A stretch of 64,000 bases of DNA from UBA937 sp031549725 (GCA_031549725.1 JAVBPH010000004.1:22266-86265), one strand, 5' to 3'. Numbered from the stretch's first letter, positions 26,289 to 35,836 are shown. Notes: a model not told the origin generated them from the letters alone. Program-made: numbers and translations.

Positions 26289-28712
26289 ATGAAAAAAAAA
26301 TTTAGTCTGCAGCAGGGCAAAGCTCTTTTTGCCTTGACCACCTTTGCCTCTGCGGGATTGTATTCCTGCAGCGTAGCATCAAAGGACAACAACCCCGGGT
26401 TCAAAGGAAAAATTGACCTGGATATCCGGAACTCCACCCCCGACTGGAATGCGTTCTTATACAAGAAAGCCCCAGCGGATGCCCCCAACGTGTTGTTTGT
26501 ATTGTTTGATGATACAGGACAGGCAACCTGGTCCACCTACGGGGGAAGGGTGAACATGCCCACCCTGGACAGGCTTGCGGAAAACGGCATCACCTATACC
26601 CAGTGGCATACCACCGCGCTGTCATCGCCCACCCGGTCATGTCTGCTTACAGGACGCAACCATCACCAGAACGGCTTTGGTACCATTGCGGAATCCGCAG
26701 TTGGGTACCCCGGATACAGCGGCCATATTCCCGAATCGAATGCCACCCTGGCCACGATCCTGCGGGATGCGGGATACAGTACTTTCTGGATCGGGAAAAA
26801 CCATAACGTCCCGGTGGACGCCTTCGGCATGGGTGCCTCGAAAAAGGACTGGCCCCTGGGCCTGGGCTTCGACAGGTACTACGGATTTATTTCCGGTGAA
26901 ACCAGCCAATGGTATCCTGCACTGACCGAGGATAATCACAGCATAGAACAACCCTACCTCCCCGAACAGGGTTACCACCTTTCCAGGGATCTGGCGGATC
27001 ATGCCATCCAATATATCCGGGACTCCAAACAGTCGAGCCCGGAAAAACCCTGGTATATGTGGTTCAACCCCGGGGCAAACCATGCTCCCCACCAGGCGCC
27101 CCAGGAATATATCGATAAATACAAAGGCAAATTCGATGACGGCTATGAGGCATACCGGGAATGGGTTCTGCAGCGGATGATAGCCAAGGGCATCCTTCCC
27201 AAGGATACCAAGCTGACCCCCATCAACCCCATGCCCGAAGGAACCTACGACAAGGGCGACATGGTCCGGCCATGGAATACCCTGACCCCCGACGAAAAGC
27301 GGCTTTTCTCCCGGATGGCCGAGGTCTTTGCGGGCTTCTCCGAATATACCGATGCCCAGGTGGGCCGGATTATTGATTACCTGGAGGAATCCGGACAGTT
27401 GGATAATACCCTGGTTATATACTGCGCGGATAACGGCGCATCCGGCGAGGGAAGCCCCAACGGATCGGTGAACGAAAACTTCTTCTTCAATGGCTACCCT
27501 GATGATATCAAACTGAACCTGTCGATGATTGATAAACTGGGTACCGTAGAAACCTACAACCACGATCCCACCGGATGGGCGGTGGCGTTTTCTACTCCCT
27601 ACAAGATGTTCAAGCGGTATTCAGGGTACAGCGGCGGTACCTGCGACCCGTTGGTCATTTCATGGCCAAAGGGAATAAAAGCCAAGGGTGAACTGCGCAG
27701 CCAGTACTACCATGCGGTCGATATTGTACCTACCATCCTGGAAGCCTGCGGTGTGAAAATGCCCGAAGTAGTCCACGGTATCAAACAGACTCCCCTGGCG
27801 GGGGTTTCCATGGTATCAAGTTTTAATGATGCCGGTGCACCCACCCAAAAGAAAGTCCAGTATTATGAAATGCTGGGAACCCGGGGTATCTGGAAAGACG
27901 GCTGGATGGCCGCCGCAACCCATGGGCCGGTACCTTCAAATCTAAGTAATTTCGACAAGGACAACTGGGAACTGTACCACACCGATGTGGACCGGTCCCA
28001 GTCAACCGATTTGGCATCCCAAAATCCCAAGAAAGTGGAAGAAATGAAAAAACTCTGGATGGAAGAGGCCAAGAAGTACAATGTCCTTCCCCTTAACGAC
28101 CTGGATGTGGTCAACTTCGCCGCCGAGGAGTACCATGCGGCTATCCCCGCCAGCGGACAGTTTGTCTATTATCCCGGAACCAGTGAAATTCCCGAAGCCA
28201 CCGCAGCACCGACCAAGGGACGTTCCTTCAAGATCTTCTCGGAGGTAACCCTGCAAAGAGGAGCCGAGGGTGTTATTGTAGCCCAGGGGTCACGGTTCGG
28301 AGGATACTCCCTCTACATCAAGGAAGGAAAGGTTAACTTCGTATACAATTTCCTGGGTATTCCTCCGGAACAAATCCTGACCTGCCCGGCGCCTGCCAGC
28401 GGTGACCATATTATCGGGGTGGAATTCGTGAAGGAAAAAATGTCCGAAAAGAATGAAACCCTGGGAACCATGAAATTGTATGTAGACGGCAACATGATGG
28501 CCCAGGCGCCATTCCGTACCATCACCGTCCGCTACTCCCTGGGCGGGGATGGACTGGCCATCGGATACGACGGCGGTGATCCGGTCAGCAAGAACTACGG
28601 ATACATGTTCCCATTCACCAAGGGTGTAATCCACAAGGTGATATTCGATGTGGGAAATGACGCCTATATAGATGTGGAAAGGGAATTTGAAATCAAAATG
28701 CGGACCCAGTAA
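26289..28712 (+). CDS. Ser-type arylsulfatase, lipoprotein
   Basis: 807 aa; AAGGAG before ATG. Lipobox near Cys27 (GLYSC). Metal-binding Asp74-Asp75 (VLFDDTG), the sulfatase signature Ser112-Ser-Pro-Thr-Arg116 followed by SCLLTGR, and later TLVIYCADNGASGEG with the second metal pair: a type I sulfatase whose nucleophile precursor is Ser112, so it needs a radical-SAM maturase, encoded next door. The last about 160 residues (VTLQRGAEGVIVAQGSRFGG ... GGDGLAIGYDGG) are the beta-rich C-terminal domain of large arylsulfatases. Probably hydrolyses sulfate esters of host or dietary glycans in the periplasm or on the surface; substrate unknown. Confidence 0.9.
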   Translation: MKKKFSLQQGKALFALTTFASAGLYSCSVASKDNNPGFKGKIDLDIRNSTPDWNAFLYKKAPADAPNVLFVLFDDTGQATWSTYGGRVNMPTLDRLAENGITYTQWHTTALSSPTRSCLLTGRNHHQNGFGTIAESAVGYPGYSGHIPESNATLATILRDAGYSTFWIGKNHNVPVDAFGMGASKKDWPLGLGFDRYYGFISGETSQWYPALTEDNHSIEQPYLPEQGYHLSRDLADHAIQYIRDSKQSSPEKPWYMWFNPGANHAPHQAPQEYIDKYKGKFDDGYEAYREWVLQRMIAKGILPKDTKLTPINPMPEGTYDKGDMVRPWNTLTPDEKRLFSRMAEVFAGFSEYTDAQVGRIIDYLEESGQLDNTLVIYCADNGASGEGSPNGSVNENFFFNGYPDDIKLNLSMIDKLGTVETYNHDPTGWAVAFSTPYKMFKRYSGYSGGTCDPLVISWPKGIKAKGELRSQYYHAVDIVPTILEACGVKMPEVVHGIKQTPLAGVSMVSSFNDAGAPTQKKVQYYEMLGTRGIWKDGWMAAATHGPVPSNLSNFDKDNWELYHTDVDRSQSTDLASQNPKKVEEMKKLWMEEAKKYNVLPLNDLDVVNFAAEEYHAAIPASGQFVYYPGTSEIPEATAAPTKGRSFKIFSEVTLQRGAEGVIVAQGSRFGGYSLYIKEGKVNFVYNFLGIPPEQILTCPAPASGDHIIGVEFVKEKMSEKNETLGTMKLYVDGNMMAQAPFRTITVRYSLGGDGLAIGYDGGDPVSKNYGYMFPFTKGVIHKVIFDVGNDAYIDVEREFEIKMRTQ

Positions 28713-28752
28713 GTGCATCCTATGCCGGCTGACATAAGTCCGCAATGATTTT

Positions 28753-28785
28753 AACAAGTCCCTGAATGGTATTCAGGGACTTGTT
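28753..28785 (+). terminator. Terminator after the sulfatase gene
   Basis: Perfect 15-bp arms (AACAAGTCCCTGAAT / ATTCAGGGACTTGTT), GGT loop, then GTTTTAT. It lies between the sulfatase and maturase genes, so the maturase may depend on readthrough or its own promoter. Confidence 0.75.
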
Positions 28786-28854
28786 GTTTTATAATGTAAG
28801 GATCCCCTCAGCTTTAGGGGCAAACCGCTGGAAAAATTAATTTATGGATAAAAG

Positions 28855-30090
28855 ATGATGAACAATACCCCTGATACAAAAGCCCCCCGGCCGGTGGTTT
28901 TTTCCTCCATGCTGAAACCCGTGGGATCAAACTGCAACCTGGACTGCGCATATTGTTATTACCTGGATAAGGCCAATATATACCATCATGCACAGCCGGT
29001 AATGGGTGAAGAACTTCTGGAAAAGTACATCCGGCAATATATAGAGGCCAATGAAGTTCCCCGGATTGAATTCTGCTGGCACGGCGGGGAACCCCTGCTG
29101 GCTGGTTTGGACTTTTACCGCCGGGCGGTGGAACTTCAGAAAAAGTACGGGGGAAACCGGGAGATCATCAATTCCCTGCAGACAAACGGCACCCTCATAA
29201 CCAATGAGTGGTGTACCTTCTTTAGGGATAATAATTTTTTAATCGGCATTTCCATTGACGGCCCCAAGGACATCCACGATGCATACCGTATCAATAAAGG
29301 CAGGGAACCCACATGGAAAAAGGTCATCCAGGCTGTGAAAATGCTCAAACACAAAGGTGTGGACTTCAACACCCTGAGCGTGGTGAACAACCTTTCCGAA
29401 GGACGGGGCGCGGAGATTTATACCTTCATGAAATCCATCGGCAGCCATTACATGCAGTTTATGCCTGCCCTGGAATACGTGGCAGACACGGATTATAAAA
29501 ACCGGCCCGTGATTGTTCCCCCGGGAACACCCGGTTCACATCCTGCGCCATGGGGTATCAGCGCTGAAGGATTCGGCCGGTTCCTGGTGGATGTTTTTAA
29601 CCAGTGGCTTATCCGGGATGTGGGAACCTATTACGTGCAGCACTTCGATGCAAGCCTGGCAAAATGGGCGGGAGAAAATCCCGGCATTTGTACTTTCAAG
29701 GAAACCTGCGGGGAAGCCCTCGTGGTGGAACATAACGGGGATGTGTATTCCTGCGATCATTTTGTGTATCCCGGCCACCGTTTGGGAAACATCGCAGAAA
29801 CCGGTTTAAAACATTTATTCAATTCGGACAAACAGTATTACTTTGGTCTTGAAAAAAAAATCAGCCTTCCCGGGGAATGCCGGCGCTGCAATTATTATTT
29901 TGTCTGTACCGGTCAATGCCCAAAGCACCGTTTTGAAAAAAGCAGTGACGGGGAGGATGGAATGAATGCCCTCTGCAGGGGATATAAAATGTTTTTTGAG
30001 CACGCTGCCCCCTATATGGAATATATGGTACGGATGCTCCGGGAAAACAAAGCACCTTCTTCGGTCATGGCCTGGGCAAGGGAACAATAA
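28855..30090 (+). CDS. Anaerobic sulfatase-maturating enzyme (radical SAM/SPASM)
   Basis: 411 aa. Radical-SAM cluster Cys27-x3-Cys31-x2-Cys34 (CNLDCAYC), IEFCWHGGEPLLAG, SLQTNGTLI, IGISIDGP, and the C-terminal auxiliary-cluster cysteines (CTFKETCGEALVVEHNGDVYSCDHF, CRRCNYYFVCTGQCPKHR, ALCRGY). This set marks anSME enzymes, which oxidise Ser or Cys of the sulfatase signature to formylglycine without oxygen. The adjacent Ser-type sulfatase is the obvious substrate. Cytosolic. The start has two consecutive ATGs and a weak ribosome site. Confidence 0.9.
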   Translation: MMNNTPDTKAPRPVVFSSMLKPVGSNCNLDCAYCYYLDKANIYHHAQPVMGEELLEKYIRQYIEANEVPRIEFCWHGGEPLLAGLDFYRRAVELQKKYGGNREIINSLQTNGTLITNEWCTFFRDNNFLIGISIDGPKDIHDAYRINKGREPTWKKVIQAVKMLKHKGVDFNTLSVVNNLSEGRGAEIYTFMKSIGSHYMQFMPALEYVADTDYKNRPVIVPPGTPGSHPAPWGISAEGFGRFLVDVFNQWLIRDVGTYYVQHFDASLAKWAGENPGICTFKETCGEALVVEHNGDVYSCDHFVYPGHRLGNIAETGLKHLFNSDKQYYFGLEKKISLPGECRRCNYYFVCTGQCPKHRFEKSSDGEDGMNALCRGYKMFFEHAAPYMEYMVRMLRENKAPSSVMAWAREQ

Positions 30091-30400
30091 AATTTTTTAG
30101 AGGTCATTTCACAAATACTTATTTCTTCTCAGAACTCTTCGCTGCCCCGGGGGCCTCAGTATAAATAGCCTCAACCACCGAAAATAACCCCGGCCCCTGA
30201 GGCTCTCGAAGGGACCTGTGATGAAAAAGTTTCACTTCACTATCACAGGTGGGGTTGACCCTTCGGCAGGCTTAGAGTAAGCGGCCTCAACCACCGGAAA
30301 ACTCCGGCTTGTGGATTATGAACGGCCGGAGAAAATATAATATAGACGTTTTACTCAATAATGTGTGTAATATACTATATTATGTGTATGGAGGAATTCT
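30091..30400. other. Intergenic region with paired repeats and VapB promoter area
   Basis: Holds two imperfect direct repeats around GCCTCAACCACCG (30166 and 30281) and an inverted repeat ACCTGTGAT ... ATCACAGGT (30211-30251). Before the vapB start lie GTAATATACTATATTATG, a possible autoregulatory operator and -10 box, and GGAGG at 30390. Confidence 0.4.
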
Positions 30401-30596
30401 ATGCGAACGAATGTAGAACTTGATGATGTTCTTGTGAATGAAGTCATGAAAATCAGCGGGATAGAAACAAAAAAAGGCTGCCATTAATATGGCCCTGAAG
30501 GAATATATAAAGTCGAATAAACGTAAACAGATATTGAAATATCAGGGTAAGAACATTTGGGAAGGCAATCTTCAAGAAATGAGAAAAGACCGATGA
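30401..30596 (+). pseudogene. VapB-like antitoxin, frameshifted
   Basis: Starts MRTNVELDDVLVNEVMKIS, a ribbon-helix-helix VapB-type N-terminus. After GIET the frame runs into a stop at 30485 unless one A of the A7 run at 30469-30475 is skipped; then it reads AAINMALKEYIKSNKRKQIL ... NLQEMRKDR and stops at 30594, overlapping the next ATG by ATGA. So the gene is intact in layout but off by one base. Confidence 0.7.
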
Positions 30597-30831
30597 ATAG
30601 TATATTGGTGGATACCTCTGTATGGATAGATTTTTTCAGTCAAAAAAATCTCAGAAAGCAGATGCCCTGAGAACCCTGATAGAAAAAAACGAACAGCTGT
30701 ATATGGGTCCGGTTATCTATCAAGAACTGTTGCAAGGGATTCGGGATGACCGCGAAGTGTCAACTGATTGCGGAAAGGGAAGAACTGAGCAGAAAGAAGT
30801 AGAAAAAGCAGCAAGTAAACAGAAAACATGA
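30593..30831 (+). pseudogene. VapC-like PIN-domain toxin, frameshifted and truncated
   Basis: Begins MNSILVDTSVWIDFF, with the first PIN-domain acidic residue (Asp7) and WIDFF. The frame breaks at another A7 run (30642-30648), beyond which ADALRTLIEKNEQLYMGPVI and YQELLQGIRDDRE continue. After DDRE the sequence no longer resembles PIN domains and the second half of the toxin is missing. Non-functional toxin very likely. Confidence 0.7.
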
Positions 30832-30869
30832 AGAATATCTGGAAAATAGATTAAAATGGTATAAATAGA

Positions 30870-31169
30870 ATGAAAGAACATAATGAAAAAGAGTGGTTGT
30901 TTCAAGACCCTCCAAATGTAATGGTTATTACCACCAAAAGAATTTTAAATCGCAAAGAAGATATTACCCTTGTTTCTCACGATATTGATGACGGTATGTG
31001 GCAATTTTTAGATGGATTCGAGTTAGACGAAAAAAATGCTGCCATAGTAAGTTTACAAGAGATAGTAAAATTAGATACAACGATTCTGTATTTGCATAAT
31101 TTACCTCTTGGATGGATTGCTTTAAGAAAGAAAAAAACAAATGAATGGATATTTGAAAAAAATAATTAA
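30870..31169 (+). CDS. Small cytosolic protein of unknown function
   Basis: 99 aa (MKEHNEKEWLFQDPPNVMVI). The core ITLVSHDIDDGMWQFLDG ... LQEIVKLDTTILYLHNLPLG resembles small bacterial proteins that contain HD.DDG.WQF and end in LP.GW.A.R; some relatives are immunity-like, but I cannot name a family with certainty. It has low GC and its own terminator at 31228. Confidence 0.55.
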   Translation: MKEHNEKEWLFQDPPNVMVITTKRILNRKEDITLVSHDIDDGMWQFLDGFELDEKNAAIVSLQEIVKLDTTILYLHNLPLGWIALRKKKTNEWIFEKNN

Positions 31170-31227
31170 GAAGGTAAATTGTCAAAAAATATGAATATAA
31201 CCAAGAAACAAGAGAGTAAGCGGCAAG

Positions 31228-31254
31228 GCCTGGTTGTGATAACCGGGCTTTTTT
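31228..31254 (+). terminator. Intrinsic terminator
   Basis: GCCTGGTT pairs with AACCGGGC (one G-U) across GTGAT and is followed directly by TTTTTT, 60 bp past the preceding stop. Confidence 0.8.
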
Positions 31255-31399
31255 GTGAGTTCGCACACAGTCGCCTTAACTGTCCCAGTTCCGCCTCGCG
31301 ATTTTTCAGTGTACACCCTATTTTATATTTGTAAACGCTAAACCCCTTCGGGGCGGTCCACGCCCGGCCTTGACAAAAAAATGGGGTGTGTTGAAAATA

Positions 31400-31480
31400 A
31401 TGGATGTTTTGCATGTATTAGGACTTGAGATTGATGATACTATTGTCATACAAATACTCAACAAAGACTATGGGGAATAA
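31400..31480 (+). CDS. Short reading frame upstream of the glycan-binding protein
   Basis: 26 codons (MDVLHVLGLEIDDTIVIQIL ...), ending 6 bp before the next ATG. No signal peptide or motif; may be a leader or the 3' remnant of a lost gene. Weak support. Confidence 0.25.
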   Translation: MDVLHVLGLEIDDTIVIQILNKDYGE

Positions 31481-31486
31481 TAGATT

Positions 31487-32266
31487 ATGAAAAAGCAAAT
31501 TCTTTTATCTCTGGTCTTTTTTTGTATATGTTTATTCCCTGTCTCTGCTGATGGAGAACCGGTTATATCATATCTCTCTTATCCCTTCGCTGTTAAATTT
31601 TCGGGCAATCAGATCGAATTTACAGAAGACAGGGATGGCGGAGATACAACGATAACACGGAAGGGGCAATTTGTTGTGAAGTATGAGGATGCTGTCCCTT
31701 TTTTGCATGTAGCTTTTGAAGATGGTGAAAACCAAAAATTACTCATGCTTAGAAATGAAAGTGTTTGTATATTGCTTGATGAACAGGGGATATATTTTCG
31801 GGGTGTGGCGACTAGTTTTAATAGGGCAGAAGGATATTTACCGCCATCGATTGTTACGGCAACTTCTTTTTTGACAGAGAAAGATAAAATTTATACCCCT
31901 GACAATCTAACAAAATATCCCCGTTCAGAAAATCCATGGGCGGATGGTGTACCTGGTCAGGGTATTGGGGAGAAGCTTTTTATAACAAATACTGAAGCCA
32001 TTGAATTGTATATTTCTATAGGGTATGTCTCTTATAATAGACCGTACCTTTACAACATGAATTCCAGACCAAAAGAGATAAAAGTTTCAGTTGCCGGAAA
32101 GTTTTCATTTATTCATCAGTTATTAGATACGCCAAATTATCAAACAATAGTATTCCCGGAACAGGTTCAAAGAAATGAATTGCTGATCATTGAAATACTA
32201 TCTGTTTACGAGGGGACCAGGTATCAGGATACTTGTATAAATAGTCTTATTAGAAAGATGTTGTAA
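31487..32266 (+). CDS. Secreted protein with NADase-type glycan-binding domain
   Basis: 259 aa. Signal peptide MKKQILLSLVFFCICLFPVSADG. Residues about 25-115 are a beta-rich unassigned part; about 120-259 carry the same module as the 1946 protein (TATSFLTEKDKIYTPDNL, GVPGQGIGEKLFI, LYNMNSRPKEIKVSV, YEGTRYQDTCINSL), the glycan-binding/discoidin-like domain. Likely a periplasmic or outer-surface binding protein. No strong partner gene beside it. Confidence 0.65.
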   Translation: MKKQILLSLVFFCICLFPVSADGEPVISYLSYPFAVKFSGNQIEFTEDRDGGDTTITRKGQFVVKYEDAVPFLHVAFEDGENQKLLMLRNESVCILLDEQGIYFRGVATSFNRAEGYLPPSIVTATSFLTEKDKIYTPDNLTKYPRSENPWADGVPGQGIGEKLFITNTEAIELYISIGYVSYNRPYLYNMNSRPKEIKVSVAGKFSFIHQLLDTPNYQTIVFPEQVQRNELLIIEILSVYEGTRYQDTCINSLIRKML

Positions 32267-32704
32267 TGTGAATCAAAGAGACGAAGCCGAAGTGCCAGCT
32301 TATTCGGGAAAGGAAAAAGAGAACTGTCTGAAAAAGGAAAGGAAGTTCGATTTATGCATCAGGCATACTCCGGTGTTCACTTTACCTGGTCTTTATTTTT
32401 TCAATTCTGTGGGGTTCATAAAATTATATTTTGAAAAATCTCAGTTTCACCTTCCCATACACAACAAATTCTTACTGTTTCCGGCTTATCGGTATAGGTA
32501 TAGATGAATTGCGTATTATGAATTTATATCATATAATAATGTAGTTTACCCTATGGTTTTCATGATAGTGAAAGCGCTTTATTATTAAGAGGAGTAAGGG
32601 TATTTTTTGTTCCGCCAAAGGGAAGCTGCATCTTAGTTTTATAATCAATCATTTCCTATGGTACATTAACTGAAAAAAGTATTTCTTAAGGATAAATTTA
32701 TTAT
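32267..32704. other. Intergenic region
   Basis: 438 bp with no supported gene. An AAGGA about 11 nt before ATG 32705 is the likely ribosome site for the LuxR-type gene. Confidence 0.35.
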
Positions 32705-34231
32705 ATGGCAGATAATGACAAGCAAAGTCATATATATACTATTTTTTCATCCTTCACCCGGATTCTGCGGGCCAAGGATGAACTGAGTTTTAAAAATATC
32801 CGCCCACAGTATTTGTGTTACTTTCTCCCCCTGGTAATTATTCTTACACTCCTGGATCAGCGTAATACCTATTTTATTCCCCTGGAAAATGATGACTTCA
32901 TGAGCTTTGATTCATCAATCCTGGTCTATGCATCTTACTGTATTGGATCATTATTTGTATTGATCTTCTGCATGAAAAAATTGATAAGCGGTATGCGGGT
33001 TTTTACCGGGATTGCACTGGCTGGTTTTATGTCCTGGCTGTTTTTACCGCCAGGGGACAGTAAAGTCACCGCAATGATGTTTTTTCAATTTGGGTTAGGA
33101 GGATGCGCTATATACGCAACCTATGCATATGTGTTTGTACTTCGTAACGCAGAACGTCTTTTCGGTATATTTCTGGTAACCTTCAATTATGGTCTTTTTA
33201 TTACCCTTGAACAAAACGGAATAAATAATCCGTTTCTGTCAAAAATCCTGCCGGCCATGCTGGTAGGCCTTCTTGGTTTATGTACCCTGTTTTTCCGCAG
33301 CAGGGAATTTCCCGATACATCACCCAAGGAATCTATACAGCCTCCTAAGGAAATTTATTTTGTTCTTGTCTGTCCCTTTGCTTTTTTTTCAATCAATGTT
33401 TTTGGGGAGGCGGTGGTGAATGCCAGTGCCGGAAGTACCGGCATGCGCGGGATCGGCGCAATTGTGGCGGTACTGCTGGCTTTTATCATTCAATTCGGAT
33501 TAAGGCGCAATATCTGGCACATGCTTAACCTGTTCCTGATTTTTGCTATTACAGGAATTATTCTTCTTGCATTACCCCTGACCCCGGGCTGGTTTACCCT
33601 GGGCAATTTCCTTTTCGGGATTGGCGACGGATTTGGATATATCATGGTTTTCTATATGACCGGTCTTATGAAAAAATACAACAATGCGGCTCTGTTCTGG
33701 CGGATCACCATGGCAACCGTGGTGGAACTTATAGTTTCAATCCTTATCACCGCCCTGATTGTCCGGATGTGGCCGGCTGCCATGCCCGCGGTGACCGCAC
33801 TTCTGGCCGCTTTTTTCCTTTTCCTTTTCCTCCTGCTTTCCCCGGTCTTTCAGAAAATATTATTCAATACAGATTGGATAGGTGACTTCCATAAGATCGA
33901 TATGGCACCCTTGGATAATCAGCTCAAAACTTTGTACACCGGAAACAAACCCCTCCCGGAAGACCTGTTCCATGATTTTATCATCCGGGTCAAAACTCTG
34001 ACCCCAACCGAGCGGCAGATCTTTGACTATTATATAGAAGGAAAAACCGCCCAGGAAGTTCTGCAGTTATTGTATATCACCATGGCAACCCTTAAAGCCC
34101 ATAATACACATATTTTTACAAAGCTGAATGTTACTTCCAAAGATGCCCTGGTCCTTTACATTGATTTGATACGAAAAAGCGGTCTTCTTTTCAGGTTAAA
34201 GCAGCCGGTGATTGAAAAGTCTACTTTGTAA
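32705..34231 (+). CDS. Membrane-anchored LuxR-family transcriptional regulator
   Basis: 508 aa. Residues about 30-390 form about 12 hydrophobic segments in a transporter-like (MFS-like) layout, e.g. YLCYFLPLVIILTLL and GIGAIVAVLLAFIIQFGL. The C-terminus (about 430-495) is a LuxR-type HTH: LTPTERQIFDYYIEGKTAQEV, LLYITMATLKAHNTHIFTKL, NVTSKDALVLY. So it is a membrane sensor with a cytosolic DNA-binding domain; the ligand is unknown. The genes it controls may include the DUF4870/lipoprotein pair downstream (inference). Confidence 0.85.
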   Translation: MADNDKQSHIYTIFSSFTRILRAKDELSFKNIRPQYLCYFLPLVIILTLLDQRNTYFIPLENDDFMSFDSSILVYASYCIGSLFVLIFCMKKLISGMRVFTGIALAGFMSWLFLPPGDSKVTAMMFFQFGLGGCAIYATYAYVFVLRNAERLFGIFLVTFNYGLFITLEQNGINNPFLSKILPAMLVGLLGLCTLFFRSREFPDTSPKESIQPPKEIYFVLVCPFAFFSINVFGEAVVNASAGSTGMRGIGAIVAVLLAFIIQFGLRRNIWHMLNLFLIFAITGIILLALPLTPGWFTLGNFLFGIGDGFGYIMVFYMTGLMKKYNNAALFWRITMATVVELIVSILITALIVRMWPAAMPAVTALLAAFFLFLFLLLSPVFQKILFNTDWIGDFHKIDMAPLDNQLKTLYTGNKPLPEDLFHDFIIRVKTLTPTERQIFDYYIEGKTAQEVLQLLYITMATLKAHNTHIFTKLNVTSKDALVLYIDLIRKSGLLFRLKQPVIEKSTL

Positions 34232-34337
34232 GCACCGTTCTAACCCATCCTAATCAATCCATACAAAAAAATTGTCACCCAGGGTATATATCGGAAAAAG
34301 TATTAATCGATTTAAGAATTTTAGCGCTTTTATCCCG

Positions 34338-34366
34338 CATATACGACTGGGTCGTATATGTTTTTT
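34338..34366 (+). terminator. Hairpin with T6 tract after the LuxR-type gene
   Basis: CATATACGAC and GTCGTATATG are perfect arms across TGG, followed by TTTTTT. A related TACGACCCGG half-site occurs 40 bp on, so an operator role is also conceivable. Confidence 0.6.
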
Positions 34367-34481
34367 ATATTAAATCCACAAAAATACGACCCGGTCTAAT
34401 ATACAACATACCATATCCGTGTTAAGAATCTGCGGAACACATTCTATAGTAGAATAATTCATTTTCCAAGGAGGATTTTCT

Positions 34482-35027
34482 ATGACTACAAAGATTGAGC
34501 CCCATAAATCATCAATCGGGCCGGATGCCAACATAATGGTTATAATCATTTATATCGGAACAGCGGTTATTTCCTGGATACCTTTCCTGAAGTATGTAGC
34601 CTGGGCATTCCCGCTGGTTATTTTTTTTATGGAAAAGGACAGTAAATTTGTTAAGTATCAATCCGTTCAGGCGCTTGTCCTTGGAATCATACAGACGGTC
34701 ATTTCCATTTTCTTCAGCATAATTATTTGGGCATTGACCCCGAAATCATATAACACCCTGGAAGATATATTCCGCAGAAACAATATGGGGAGCATCATGG
34801 TTGTCGGAGTGATTGGGTCCCTGGTCAGCCTGGCAATTACCGCTTTAATGGTTTATGTCCTTGTAAATGCCTATAACTACAAACAAGTCGAACTGCCTAT
34901 CATAGGATCGGTTGCACAAAAATTGAGTTCCAAAATGGATACAATCCAAAAAGAGAAATCCAATCCAACCGCTGATACAGGATCCAATAATAATTCCCCG
35001 GACGCAGGCAATAATAAGCAAGGATAA
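34482..35027 (+). CDS. DUF4870-like membrane protein
   Basis: 181 aa; perfect AAGGAGG ribosome site. Three to four membrane segments (about 18-50, 62-85, 105-128) with YVAWAFPLVIFFMEKDSKFVKYQSVQAL, the hallmark of DUF4870/Tic20-like proteins, then a polar Asn/Asp-rich tail (SNPTADTGSNNNSPDAGNNK). The lipoprotein gene begins 4 bp after its stop, so the two are one operon. Confidence 0.75.
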   Translation: MTTKIEPHKSSIGPDANIMVIIIYIGTAVISWIPFLKYVAWAFPLVIFFMEKDSKFVKYQSVQALVLGIIQTVISIFFSIIIWALTPKSYNTLEDIFRRNNMGSIMVVGVIGSLVSLAITALMVYVLVNAYNYKQVELPIIGSVAQKLSSKMDTIQKEKSNPTADTGSNNNSPDAGNNKQG

Positions 35028-35031
35028 CATT

Positions 35032-35814
35032 ATGAAAAAGGTAATACTGATTACGTTAGCCGCGGTCCTGGTATTAACAGGGTGCGGAAAGAAAAAATCC
35101 CTGACCGAACAACTGACTGAAAATTTTCTGGGGGAACTCTCCAAAGCGGCGGATGAGCTTGCCAAAATTGAAGACTTGACCATCTCCGGTGAAGGATCCA
35201 AATGGCCAAAGAATGAAGCAAACTTTTTGCCTGAACCAAAGGGCACAATCAATTATGTCGCTGCCCTGCCCATGGCTTTTTCTGCAAACATCAGCGACAT
35301 GAGTCATGCCGATGCAAAAAATTATTTTCAGTCCTTAAAGGGCATGACGGAATATCCAGCCCAGTTGATCCTTAAAGAAAAAAGTATTATGTACACGGGT
35401 TATATAAAGGACAGCTATGTGCTTTATACGTGGAACAGCAGTGGAAATGGTTCTATTAACAGGATTGTCAAGAAATTCGATCCCGCATCCAGCGATTATT
35501 CATATGTGGTTTACGGTGGAGAAGAAGCGTTTTGGCCTGCTGAACAAATGGGGGAAATCCCCCAACCCAAGGGACTTGTGATAACCGATGTGTCCGTTCC
35601 GACGGGTTCTGAAAAAGGTATATCCATGATGTTTACCGGCGGCAGCCTGGAAGACATTCAGTCCTACTACGACAAATTAACCGCTATGGGGTTCCAGGAT
35701 ATAGTTCCCCCTAATAAAGGAACGAATGATTTTACCTTTGATGTCCGGGGAAAAGGAAAATCCATTACATTCTCCTGGAGCGCGTCCTTCATTACTTCCA
35801 TGGAAGTACGCTGA
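35032..35814 (+). CDS. Lipoprotein of unknown function
   Basis: 260 aa. Classic lipobox (VLVLTGC, Cys18). The mature protein has two similar halves about an amphipathic pattern (AKNYFQSLKGMTEYPAQLI and LEDIQSYYDKLTAMGFQDI), suggesting a repeated alpha/beta unit. Co-transcribed with the DUF4870-like gene 4 bp upstream. Function unknown. Confidence 0.65.
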   Translation: MKKVILITLAAVLVLTGCGKKKSLTEQLTENFLGELSKAADELAKIEDLTISGEGSKWPKNEANFLPEPKGTINYVAALPMAFSANISDMSHADAKNYFQSLKGMTEYPAQLILKEKSIMYTGYIKDSYVLYTWNSSGNGSINRIVKKFDPASSDYSYVVYGGEEAFWPAEQMGEIPQPKGLVITDVSVPTGSEKGISMMFTGGSLEDIQSYYDKLTAMGFQDIVPPNKGTNDFTFDVRGKGKSITFSWSASFITSMEVR

Positions 35815-35836
35815 AAAGGGGATCCCTAACGGTTTA

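Noticed and set aside
26637..27563. 308-codon minus frame inside the sulfatase gene
   Set aside because: Antisense shadow of a clearly real gene with high GC third positions.
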